Of a stretch of 64,000 bases of DNA, positions 39,105 through 51,840 are shown piece after piece. Position numbers and translations under genes: made by a program. The DNA is taken from the NCBI GenBank assembly GCA_935421135.1, contig OW285195.1:7540701-7604700 (forward strand), written 5' to 3'. Within the stretch, counting starts at the first letter, position 1. Each line of letters begins with the position of its first letter. The notes beneath the pieces are model-generated. The model worked only from the letters and a program-made list of their open reading frames with translations, was not told where the DNA came from and did no database searches. The DNA is from Bugulina stolonifera. Its lineage: Eukaryota; Bryozoa; Gymnolaemata; Cheilostomatida; Bugulidae.

Positions 39105-40430
39105 ATAATGAATAATAATTACGTATGATATTGTATTATTATTATTATATAAATATTATAATTATTATAAAATATTGTAGGCCCCATAGAATTGTAGTAA
39201 AATAAACCTCTGACGATGATGTATGAATATATATCGAAATATTAGGACGCAATAAAAACATTAAAATGTGCCTCGTTTTATTATTTATCATTAGTATAAT
39301 AACAATTATTATTTATAGTTGCATTTACTTGTTATCGTATATAATTAAATACTTTACTAATATAATATATTTTAATTTTATATTAATTTTTAATGTTTTT
39401 TCTAATTCTATTCAAATTTCCATTCAATCTAAATCTAATTGATTGTATATTATGTCTTTATCTCGATTTTAAACAACACGTAATGTTTGTATTATTATTC
39501 ATTATTTTTAGATATTATAATTATTAATAAAATAAAAATAAATACCGTTATGATAATAAAAAAAGAATTTCCACATTTGAAATTACTGATGCTATTAATT
39601 ATTATGATAATTAATTTTTATATTTATTATAATTTTTTCATTTGGTTTGTATATAATAAAATTATTATTAATATTATATTTTATTAATTACTTTATATTA
39701 TTAATAAATTATCTTATAAAATTAAAATAATATAATTATTTAATTTAATAAAAGATTAAATTAAATAGAAATAAATGATTCATATAAATAATAATAATTT
39801 TAATACGATATTCAACTATATGAGCATTAAAATGATCTTAGCCATTACAAAATCTATTTTATTTTGCTGGCGTAGTTACAGTTTTAACCCAGTTCAAAGT
39901 ATCTTGAACGTTGCTTTTGTTGGTAATTATTCTTTTTTTATTATTATTTATGACACCTTAAGCCTGTGTTCTTTTAGATTGGCGCAAGCATCGCACCGAG
40001 TACATTTTCTGAATGTTTGCTTGTCCACAATCAATAAATCCTTTGGCTTTGTCGCGGGCTACACTATTATATTGCAACAACGCTTCAAGTTCTTCTATTT
40101 TACCAATGTGAACCAAATAACTTACTTTATTATTATCAATATGATTGTTGGAGAGATCATTATATCAGCAGAATCGCAAAGAAATAGTTAATATTTATGT
40201 TTGAAAATGGATTTTAGTTTGCTTGGCCGATTTAATTTTTAAACCCTTTAAATTTATATTCTTTATAATTAATTAGTCACAGCTCAGACTTTTTATAATC
40301 AAGACAAGTGCTATATATTATACATTGGTACCCATACAATTAGTTGTCTTGTCGCCTATATATAATTAATAATTAATATTTTATTATATTAATATTAAAT
40401 TGTTATTTTTTATAATAATAATCAGAGATG
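39105..40430. other. Extremely AT-rich block
   Basis: About 1.3 kb dominated by ATTATT/TAATTA runs. The only long open frame is 39775-40191 plus (138 codons), whose central part has near-normal composition. It has no recognised domain and no splice context, so I do not call it a gene. Confidence 0.5.
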
Positions 40431-41446
40431 TTTGTTTGCAAATCAATTTTCAGAACTCCAGTGACCAGTTCAAGTTGAAGTTATTTTCTATGGCCAACTG
40501 TTAGTTGTTAATCTACAAGTTACAAGTCACATTTTTTAGTGATTAGTTACAATTGAATTTTCAAGCTACAAGGTAAATCTTCACACATGTGATGTTCCCA
40601 GACACTCAAGTTTTTGTTAAGCCTAGTTAAAATTCAATTCTTTCTATTTAGCTCAAGTTTTTAATAGAGGTATAGTTGTATTTTATTAGGCAATTATTCA
40701 AGGTTTGGGAAAATATTGTAAATAAATGGTGTCAGAAGCTCAGATTTCAAACCGAAATCTCACTGACATTGTGTTGGTGTAAAATATGTTATAATTTCAT
40801 ATTTGATAAATTTCACTAACTTCATTGTCATTCTGTTTATTTCTGTTCATTGCTATTGAATGCTGTGCTTTTCAATGAAAACTGAGTTATTGAATATTGT
40901 AACATAATAATGAGGCGGTTAAGTGTCTTTTGACATACCACATAGTACTTACACTGACTGCTAACTGTCTAAAAAGTAGTTCTGGTTGGTTTTCCCATAG
41001 AGAGACTGCAACCTAAATGCAAGCACAATGTGGGCATGTACATATATATAATAATTACGTTTTCGGAAGTGTTGGTTAGTTGTATAAGTTTAGGGTTTAG
41101 CTCTGATTCTGTGGTTGAATCTAGTTGTTTCTAGTGTATGTGATCATGGTGTATCAGCTGTGTGCTACACACGGCCAAACATTACATGTACATTATGCAT
41201 CCATGATAGTGTTGCCTTGCTGTCATCATTCTAAAACTAGGCTAGAAATATCAATACCGAGAGGTTGAGACTACAAATTGTAATATGCTCTACATTTTAA
41301 TTCTATCAATGAGCAGTATTATATAGTATATACCCACCGAAACGTCTAATTTGCATGGTAAAAGTTATTGAACATTCGGAATGCCATGTGACATAAAATT
41401 TTAATCTTTTACAGCACAAAGCAAGCCAATCGGCTACTTGCAGAAT

Positions 41447-44400
41447 ATGAGCATGGAGAAGTTGCCATTAGTAACAGGTTTGTGGGTCCTAATGTTGTTT
41501 ACTGGGTAACATTCATGATTGTGTTATTGATCGTAAGAATCCATGTATATTAAACTGTAGTTTTTAGTCCACTTCTGTTTTAATCATTTATGATATTTTA
41601 TATGTTTGTACTTTTAGAAAATCTACAAACATTTCTGCAGTTGTATATATGAGATATAAAGTTCAGTAAGCCTATCATTTTAACTTTTTACGCTACACAC
41701 ATCATATCCATGTAGGTCTAATTGCTATATACAGTGCAATTTTTATACAATTCGTACTACGTTATTAGGATATTTACGATACATGTACATGACTCTCACA
41801 GAGTGTGAGATGTACATTTGTGTTTTAGAATCGTATATAAACTTTGTGCGTATAGCTCTGGCTACAGCTATTATAAAGAATAAAGGTAACTACCCAGATG
41901 GTCCTTCCTATGCCATCCATTTACAAAAACAAATACTGAGCAGACAGAATGATTGGAAGAGGGAGTATGACAAGATCAAAGAAGAGCTGCTCCAACTTAA
42001 ACAGAATCAGATTCTAAAAGATCTACACTCTGGTTAGTGCAAACTTATAGCCTATATCACTTACACTGTGAGTACTTACACTGTGAGCACTTACACTGTG
42101 AGCACTTACACTGTGAGTACTTACACTGTGAGCACTTACACTGTGAGCACTTACACTGTGACTTACACTTTCCTTTTCCATTTAACGTAGCAGATATAAA
42201 TACAAGGGAAACAAAGATCTATAGAAAAACTTTTTCTACCTTGTCTACCTCTGAACAAGCCAACAATAGCAATACAAATTCATTGTTATTATTACCTGGC
42301 AGGCCCAATACCTGTGTGTGGTATTAACTATTAGTGTATTAAAATGGATTTATCCCCAACTTGGCATTATTTCAGAAGATCCAGCAGACAAACATTGGTG
42401 TTCACACCACTTAATCGAACCGTGGTTTCCAGAATTAATAATAATTATTTATATGTCAACATAGTGTGATTTAATATTGCGCATCTTGTAATTCTCTATT
42501 ATTTATGAATATATTATGCTTAGTGTTCTATGATCTCGTAATTAGTAGTAAAAAGTAGGAAAATGTCATTAATTAATCAGCTTATGAATATTTTACAGTT
42601 TTCCAGGACTAATTGTGGCACCTTGCACTGGTTCTGTGCGTAGTTGTATTACCTTGGGATCAATGTTTCAAGGTGTCTTTAAATCTGATTAGAGATGATA
42701 GTATTATAAGGTGTAGTTGCTTAATTTTTCAGTTTTGAGTTGTCGTTTCTTATGGTATTATCTGCCATAACTGTATGATTCTTGCGTTTTCCACTATGTT
42801 ACAGGTGTTAGGAATTTAGTATCCTGCTTTATGTATTTATGATTTTTTATAATTTTGACGTAGGTTGTAGCGAGAAAACATCAGGTGCTACAAATGTGGG
42901 CATTCTTACGCCCCCTCAAACACAAAGCAACGATACACAAAGCTCTCAGTCTACAGGAAACACTAGGCTGCCAACAGCTCATCCAATGACTGTTGATAAC
43001 CCTATGAACTTTGCTGACTGTAGGGAAGCTACAAAGAGCTACAGCAGTCAACCTACAGCTCACCACATGTTTCTCTCTAAGATAGCGTCTCTGAAGGACC
43101 TCACTACAGGCTCTCTGGTAGGTGTTATCTGCACGGCTCAAAATATGGTCAGAGATATGTGTACCTTTGGCTTGTTGATTGCATGTAAGTGCATACGAGT
43201 CTACAAATAAACATAGTGCAATATCTCATAAGCTAAAACTTGTGAAGAGCTACAATAATAATGTAGAATGTGTACTTCCATTTACTGTCATTAGTCGTAT
43301 GTGTGTGTAACAGAACATGTACATGTACCTTTCATTATCAAATCATTATAACAGATCTCTGTTTGTACAATATGTGAATCTACTATTTATGTACTGTGCT
43401 ACAATACTATGCTCAAAAATTTTACAAACCCATGTTACAGTATATATCTACTGTTCTTCTATACTGTAAATATACAATTATATAGCCTGTGTCCCTTTAT
43501 CTTCAGGTAGTTTTAAACTCGGGGGCCACCAGAGTAGTGATAGACACATACCTAGAATGCATTAGTACACTGAAGGAGAGCATAACGTCAGATTTTACTG
43601 CAGATCTAAATAATACAGATGAGACAAGATCCATGAGAAGACAACTATCAAGGTTGGTAAGATGTCACCAAGGAGTAAGAAGAGAAGGAGGCTCGTCCAC
43701 GAAAACCTGTATATATGTTACAATGGGCTTCCGGTGTTCGATGTGCGCCTCGGGTACTTGGTAAAGTCTGAAGAAAAGATGATGAATATTTTTAAAAAAG
43801 TAAAATTCACACATTAACTAAAATTAAAATATAATCTATGTCACTAATTGGTAATAGCCTGGTGAACACATTGACTACAAACACAATACTCATGTCACTG
43901 GGATATGAAAGATATAGCCGAATAAAATCGCCATATTTGAAGAAAATTGCGTATCTCGATATAAAATGACACTTTTTGCAAATACCAACCTGATCAACAA
44001 AATAAGCAAAAATAACGCTAATAGATTTAAGTTTGCTACAGTGAGTGAGCTTGAATTCCAAATTTAAACTTTGCTCCTTCATAATAAATAAAACGTACAA
44101 ACACTTAAATCGCGGTTGAAATGAGTCAATTTGTGCAACACGTTTCTCGTACATCAGGACTCCATATACTTAGTCTGTTTTATGGCATATAGTTCAGATA
44201 CCAGCTCAGTGCTTAGGCTAGTTTGTGGGCCCTACAAGATGCCCAAACTAAATGAAAATAGTGCTCAAACTATTGGCTATCTCAATGAACGATTATGTTT
44301 ATCTCTGCAGAGAAATGATTTTCATTGGATGCTATAACTGTGACGTCATAGGCGCCAAAATATGCGCATGTACATTGCTGTTTAGCAATGAGGAATCGCA

Positions 44401-47400
44401 TCACGATTCAACGGAGTTGTCTACTCGCTTAATGCCAGCGACTCATGTGATAATCTTTTTAAACCGAGGAGCACATCGAACACAAAATCCTCTTGGACGA
44501 GCCTCCTTCTCTTCTTACTCCTTGATGTCACTAATTGAACTACTTTTAGCTGCTTGAAATTCAGACGTGCAGTTGGTAAGACTATTTGTGTTCTGCTAAA
44601 TATTGCAAATTCTAGTACCGGTGCTGTGCTTAGTATCAAACTTATCAGGGAATTATGGGAAATGGCATAAAGTTTGTCTTGGTGACACATACATGTCGTT
44701 GATTAGTTCTTGAAGCAATTATGGTCGCTACTAATAACGATTACGGTGCGAGTTCCACCAAGTAAGACTAGAGAGGTTGATGTCGAGTGAGATTCTACTG
44801 TAACATGTAAACTAACCCTTGCACTAACTCTCCTTGTTATGATACGTTATACCTCTGTGTACCAGGTTGAAATGATAAACAATAATAGGAAAGGTCTACA
44901 TGTCTGCCATTGATGATGAGGAATACTTTGTTACTTGACTACATGCTGAAATTAAAAGTCACAAACATATAAATCAGCCTGTGAGTAGTGTGTAAATTAG
45001 CCTGTGAGCAGTGTGTGCATGTGTTAAACTACTCACGGCCATCTGTGAATCTAGGTTATTAGCTCACTCTAACTTAACTTAGCTAATTATTCTTAAATCT
45101 CTTCTAGACTTGCACCTTGCTACTCACAATAGCAGCTAATTTAGCATGAAATGTTTTGGTGATTAGCATAAATTCAACAAGTATGTTGTGACATTCATAT
45201 TGCAATGTTAGGTTAATAGATACAGCTTGAAATGGCTAAAAGGCACCGCTCTGTTCATGCATTTAAACTAACCAATGAATTCCTTTGATCTTGCCGCGGC
45301 ATCCGCCATGATGTCACACATTATGCATGTGAGTTTGAAGCATTTGTTGACAACAAGTAAACAAACTTTCTCTGTAGTCTGTCGATGGTTCATTTGCAAA
45401 CGAATAGCAACAAGTAGTTTTTGTACTAATTCAGTAAAAAAGACTTTAATCATATATAATTCATAATCAACTTTGATGATTCCCAAATGGCCACTATTGC
45501 ATAATATGCAACATAATACAAGGCAACTATTCAGTTTGATTTTTTAATTCTTGCACAGTACAGAGCCTACAATGATTTTCCAAATATAGCATGGTTACCA
45601 ATATAATATACAACACTACTACATGTAAGTTATTCCAATAGCAACTGTAAGTCATTTATCTATTAATACCAGTTAAACAGAGTTTCCAAATATCATCTTC
45701 TCTCCTACCTTATTATCATTAGTAATTGAAGACGGCATTGAAATTGGTGGGCAATTAATTATTTCACCTTTGGGAGGGAACTTTCAGCTGCAGTGTTAAA
45801 TAGAGGTGAATGTAATAATATGTATGAACATCGTCACCAGTGACACCAATGATTGTTATTGTCAGTATCATACACATATTTCTATATGTTGTTCTACTCT
45901 AATTATAATTATTATCAGTTTTACCTGATCTGAAGAAAGCAGGTCTAAGCTGTTAGATAATGCTTTAAATTACTTTAAAACTTGCATGCATGCAAGAGGT
46001 CTATCAAATGTCAAAATGTTTGTTACGCAACTTTGAAACATAGGATGGTCTCCATGGGAATATGCACAAATTTATGGAATTTACCTCATTAATTGCCTCA
46101 CAAGAAGAAATACAGAATGCATAATTTATATGAAAATATTGGTGCTCCTTTGAAGTAATGCTAATTATTCCATGTTTTTATGTTTTCTCATGATTTCTTA
46201 TTTAGGAATTTTTATGTATTGATGTGAAAGAATAATCTATAAATATCTGTTGTATGTTTACACACTCTAATGCATGTGAATCTTTTAAAATTGCAAATTT
46301 CATTTAATTTTCCTGCCAACAAAAGGTTATGATTCCAAAATCCTAGTTTATTTGAGAATAATTACTGTTTTTGGGTCTGAGATATTTGATTATTATTTTT
46401 ATAAAAATGTCCAAAAAAACCTCACAAGCTCTCAGTTCCCGCTTTCCTGGAAAGGCCATAATGTATGTTTATTTTAAATTTATCATGTTTAGCAATTCTG
46501 CATTTTTTAGATGGGCTATAGATTATGTTTACTAGTTGTACAAAATATGTACATGTCAACGTGTTACATGAGGACGCAACTCCCATGTATGAGTAAATCT
46601 GTATGTTGTTTTTACCTCCTACGGGACCTTCAGTAAATTATAATTAATTGTGTTCTTATTGATTTGCAGGTCACATCATTGCTAATTATTCTTATTAGAA
46701 CCCTCTTATTGCTTTACAGCTATAACAAATCGAATCTCTCTAAGTAGAAAAGGGCTTAACATTCCATATAGAGTGTTATGAGGATTATCCTTTCCCAACA
46801 CTGGGTCACAATATTTAACCCAACAATTATACATGTAGATATTAAGGTCAAGGTCATAACTGCTACATGTGTTCGCACTCTTATTCTACTAATGTGGAGT
46901 AATATAGTCGTCTGCTCTACGCTCTCTATATATTATGATATACAGCTGTATGGTGGAGTTACTCATCGTATCCAGCTCCATATCCAGATGTGAGGAAGTG
47001 AGATCAACGTTGGAGGGTTTCTACAGCCAGTGTATACAAACCATTCTATGTCCATCTCAACCAGTAACCACTAACCAAGTATGTTCCTGTTAGGTGCAGT
47101 AGTGGAGAAATTTGGATAGCCTTAGTTCCTTGTTTGTGGTTGAGGTTTGGGGTAAGGGCAGTCAACTAGCAAAATATAGAGAAGACAACTTCTCCTGCTT
47201 CATTTTTGGTGAAGAACAAAGGCTATCTCAAACTTCTCCACTTCTGCACCTAGTGTGTTCATAGTCTGAAGGTCCTTGATTACATAATAATGTTTTGTGG
47301 TCCACAAGTTGATTCTTTCATACTTGTATTTATTGAATAATAATATATAAACATAATCAATAAGACTTCTTTCAACCGCTTAACCACATAATATGCAGTG

Positions 47401-48303
47401 ATCTGCATGTAATTTCTAAATGTTTTCTTTAGGTTCAAAATAAATGTTTTTTTCTCTCATGCAGTGTTGTGTGTTTTAGCTCACAGTAGGGAATGTTTCA
47501 GTTTTTATAATTATACTGTTTCTCTCATGTCCATACAATATAGCATGGGAATTCCTCTGATGAACTGACTTGTATACTTGAGAAGTTTGCTGAGAATAGT
47601 TGGTCATGTGACTTCCTGTGTCGATATATTATCAAGTATATCGCTAACGTTACACAGCTGCTAACTACAGTACGGTTTACAGACTTTACGAGGGACCCGG
47701 ATTTGCTTACACAGATAGAAAACATTCCTAAAGGTATGTATTATAATAGTCTGACTGTAATTCGACTTCGGGGTTTTAATATAGTGTTCAGACTACAACT
47801 GGTCGGAGCTACCTTCACCAACCTTAGTGTGGTTTTTCTCTGCTCTATTTCAACTGGCACATTTTAGTTAGCGATGGAATTCAAATTTTAGTTTGTTGAA
47901 CTTGTTAACCTTCGTTGCTTGTTAGGGTATGTTACATGCCACTGTCACCAATAACTAGCAGCTGGTGAACGTGAACCACTGTGGACAGAGTTTAAAATAA
48001 ACGTGTCTTTTGAACTCCACCAACCATAGAATTGATTTTACAGATTAGACTGAGGGTAAATGCTCTACATGTATTTATTGTACTACTTTAGTGACAAGTC
48101 TGCTGTTAACAGTCAGCAGAATAAAGAATAGAGAAAGTGACCATGTGACCCCTATACTGTCTGTATTGGAATTGATAAACCTAAGAGGAGACCTAGACAA
48201 GACACTAGCCAAGTTTCCACTGTATACCATACATATACGGGAGGTGCTAAGTAGAACTGGTCATAAACTACCTAGTGATAGTATCTACTCACATTCTGAC
48301 TGA
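41447..48303 (+). CDS. MEI4: MEI4-like meiotic double-strand-break protein
   Basis: Eight exons join in consistent phase to 425 codons: 41447-41477, 41802-42032, 42191-42313, 42864-43117, 43507-43652, 46988-47078, 47544-47733 and 48092-48303. MEI4 is a chromosome-axis partner of REC114 needed for SPO11-dependent meiotic breaks. The call rests on the N-terminal signature: IALATAIIKNK, a short linker, SYAIHLQKQILSRQNDWK and EELLQLKQ match the ALALAII-K...Y..HL......WK......E.LQLRQ pattern of animal MEI4. The C-terminal exons are helical and Leu-rich, as in the family, and the length is slightly above the vertebrate proteins (about 390). The first tiny exon is the least certain; a start inside exon 2's open frame at 41783 is the alternative. 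The donor at 43653 (AAG|GTTGGT) is weak. Intron 2 carries a 15-bp tandem repeat. Confidence 0.68.
42058..42166. repeat. 15-bp tandem repeat (ACTTACACTGTGAGY unit)
   Basis: Seven to eight copies lie in the second intron of the MEI4-like gene, starting 25 bp after its donor. The 15-bp period gives a spurious open frame with repeating LHCEH. Confidence 0.9.
43670..43753. repeat. Inverted duplicate, copy 1
   Basis: About 84 bp inside a MEI4-like intron match, on the other strand, 44464-44523. Read on plus, the copy encodes SKKRRRLVHE and then FDVRLG; the minus-strand copy reads SKKRRRLVQE and FDVLLG. Copy 1 has 24 extra bases between these blocks. Confidence 0.75.
44464..44523. repeat. Inverted duplicate, copy 2
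   Basis: Reverse-complement partner of 43670-43753. It lies within an open minus-strand frame (44690-44421) that ends shortly after the shared block. Confidence 0.75.
44524..46987. other. Long intron of the MEI4-like gene
   Basis: AT-rich intronic sequence between the exons ending at 43652 and starting at 46988. No other exon, RNA gene or mobile element recognised. Confidence 0.4.
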
Positions 48304-51300
48304 TTACATTAGGTAGACAGGCAAACATGTTGCTCCCAGGATAGTATTATTATTCAGAGTTACCGGCTCTTTGCTTTAAAAGAGCAGACAACTCTCAAGT
48401 TGTAATGAAATTTTTTTACAACCGTAGCTATTATTATTTGTAGCTGCTGTGTTATGTTTGCCATGAAAGTCATTGCCAATTCAAGATTCTCAACCTGATC
48501 GGAATACATGGTAGAAACGTTATAATTCAGCTACATGTAATATTGGCTGTAGCATGTATTTCTATGTTTATGTGCTCAGTTTACATAAACTATATTAGTA
48601 CTAAACTGTTAGAATGGTGTCTGTCTTATTTACATGTCTGTTATGTTACAAATTGCATGATTATGCAGTACAAATCAAAGCTGAGTGTTTTTATTTTAAA
48701 TTGCTATATAATTTGCATGCAAGAGTGCATCTACACTGTAGAAGAATGAGAGTTCATAATATAATTATTATTACATTATTTTAATAACGAAGTATTAAAT
48801 ATTATCATAACAATAATAACCAAGTATTATACATGTACATGTACGTATGTCATTATATTGTAATAATAAGCTATAATCCTCTGAAAATTTGCTAGTTGTT
48901 AACAGAATAAAATATGGTTAATTTGTTCAAAACAATACTGAGATAAATTATTATAGCCTCGACTCATGATAACTTACATGTTGTACCTGATGTGTACATT
49001 ATACTCAGTTTGGTGGTAATAATGTAGTGTACATTTGGTACATGTATATTATAATAATTAGAGGCATACAGTGAATTTATTTGAACTTTGCATTAATACA
49101 TTATGTATTCATTATTCCTCTTCTCTTTGTCAATGAATTTATACATGTATAATTAATACAGTGTTTGAATCAATAATAAAGTGTAAAACATTGGAATCTT
49201 TCAGTTATGTATAATTATTTTGAAACTAAACAGAAATCTTGTGTTTTTGCCATATTGGTGAATAATACCTTTATTACGCACAATAATACAATTGTCAGTG
49301 GTGTTAACCAAGAAATAATAAACAGCCTATTATGGTAAGCTGGGATTATCTATACAATTATTTAATCTCCTAAACTTGATGATTGGATTACTATTTAGAT
49401 TTTATTCATTTATTCTTCACATATTATATGTACATGTATATTCTCAGCCAGCAATTGGCTAACGTCTGGTCCATAATTCTAGGTTCCATACAACTTGGAA
49501 ACCCTGAAAATATGGAAAGATATTACTCGTTATACATGAATGTGTCTTAAAATTGCCAAAAATTGGTGCGGTTACCACACTGACATTGCTCAGCTTCCAT
49601 GATTGTGATGATTTGAAGGGATTATGACTTGTGGCTTATGTGTATGTTCAATGCACTTTACTTATGTTATTATGTAACACATGAAAGGGCACATCAAACA
49701 AAACACTTTACCTCTGAGGTTATTAAATTCAATTGTTTGCCTCCCCAGTGAGTTTTATGCTCTTTTATAAAAAATATCTTAATAAACAAAACAATAGAAA
49801 TCTGTGGTGTTGTGCTTGGGCTAGACAAAGTAGCAGTGTGGCTTCAATGAATTGTACTTGGAAATTCATGGGCACCCAATCAGACATCGATGGTGATTAG
49901 AAGTTGTCTTTTCATGATCTAATGTACTCAACTATGCCTATGTAACTACTTCTTATACTTCCAACACCATGATGTATATGCATGTAGGTTCGCACAGTGA
50001 AAACTTGATACTTGGAGAGAGATCTCTCACAATGAAACCAGAAATCTAGAGGTTAGAGAGAATAGTTTCAGAGCTGTGAATCACTCATGTGGAAATGGAT
50101 AATCTCTCGAAAAATTCCTGTGAAGAATAAAAATATTCTAAATATAACTACCTCTAAATCAAACTTATAAAGAGTTGTCACATTCACATTTCATGTTGAA
50201 AAAATCATCAACTTAATATGCAGGGATGGGCAACTCCTACAGGGGTGTTGCCTGAAGGCATGGGAGTCATGTAGACAGTAGGCCTATTTATACTACATGT
50301 AGTTGATTCTTTCTCTTCTAGAGGTTATTATAAATTTGCATTTTGCTACATGTAGTATTCTTTCAAGTAGTAGGTGTAGGCCATAGTATTGTAGAAAATA
50401 AATGTTAATATTGAATAGTAAGACGAGACACATTTTTATATTTTTATTGACTCCTTATATTTCAATGTATGCCCATACATCATCATCAGGCCTACTGTCT
50501 ACATCATCATTCCTCTGATGATGATGTTAATATACATGCATGTGTCCTGTCCAGGGCAACAATATGGCTCCTTCCCAGAGACATTAACTTTTAAAGTTGA
50601 TGTATAGCATTTGACAAAATGCGTATTCTGCACTTGCTTGAATGTTTGTCATAATGATTGCAAATACTGACATCAGTCTTCCATTATGTACTTGACATCT
50701 TGACAATTACAGTGTATATCGATAGATCGTGTTAGTCAAATAAAAATACCTGTTGTACTTTGAACATAATTTCACTCCTTGGGTTTCTATTATACTTGCA
50801 TTCTGAGTTCATTTTATACCGATTGTAACTCGAACCCCTTTTGGCTCGAGGTCTACTGAATTAACATTTTGACCTTGGACTGGAACCAGATTTGGTATAT
50901 GCAATTCATGTAAGTAGCTCGATCTTGCCTTCAGACTTCAATGGGCTGTGGCTCAATCAAAATTAATTATCTTACTACGCTGAACTTATACAGTCTCCTG
51001 CTGTTTGCTGATAGCAGTAGGGTATCAGGCAGTCCTCTTGGGCTTAGTGTCTTTTCAGGTACTGTCCTATGACTAATACTAGGACCCAGCAGTCCAACCT
51101 CTTCCCACAGCAGTAGGTTTACATTCTGCAAACCTACCTAGCTATAGAAATCATTCCTAAACTACCCTGTCTTCCGCTATCTCTGAGAACTCTGATGGCG
51201 CCTTCGGACGCTGAATTTTTTTTTTCAGTCAATTTATTTACAGTGTTTGAACTGGGCTTGCTCGCTCTCTACACCTCACTCTAGCTCTTTCTTGCTTGAT

Positions 51301-51840
51301 CAGCTGATTCTTTTTTTACTGTACTCTGAGCTGTGTGTTGTACGGCTGCATTGCATCTGAACTACTCAGAGTGACACAGCATATGTTTGTTTTCTACAGG
51401 ATTTAGTCGTTGTTCATATCAATAATCAACAATTAACATGAAATTCTGAACAGACAGTTTTTTATCTTCATTGCAAACTGCTGTGTGAGCAGTGGTAAAG
51501 CAGGCCAATGCTGACGATGCCAGTAAGTATGCAAATAGACAAATTTATTAAAAGTTGCATGTGCATGTACATATAGATCCAAGTTCTTGGTATCTCAACA
51601 AAAGTGTTATTTTTCGACAAGAGTTGTCTGATCCTTTACGATAACAAAATAGTCTGAGAAGTACGTTTTGTTATCACAGTCCGCAACAAGCTCTAATATC
51701 TTGGTAATAAAACAGTATGATTGATGTCGATTTTATCCAAGGCGCGACTCTAACGCTAAAAGTACAAGATCAAATTCTGCGTTTTATTCAGTATTCCCAT
51801 AAAATAAAAATAAAAAGCATTATAATTTATATAAATATAA
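48304..51840. other. Spacer between the MEI4-like gene and the non-LTR element
   Basis: AT-rich, with no coding signal I can support. It has frequent TACATGTA palindromes and ATTATT tracts. Confidence 0.4.

Noticed and set aside
39105..40430. Nuclear mitochondrial insertion
   Set aside because: High AT content alone suggested it, but no mitochondrial protein or rRNA motif can be read in any frame.
44421..44690. Independent 89-codon gene on the minus strand
   Set aside because: Only the block shared with 43670-43753 shows conservation; there is no start context, splice partner or domain.
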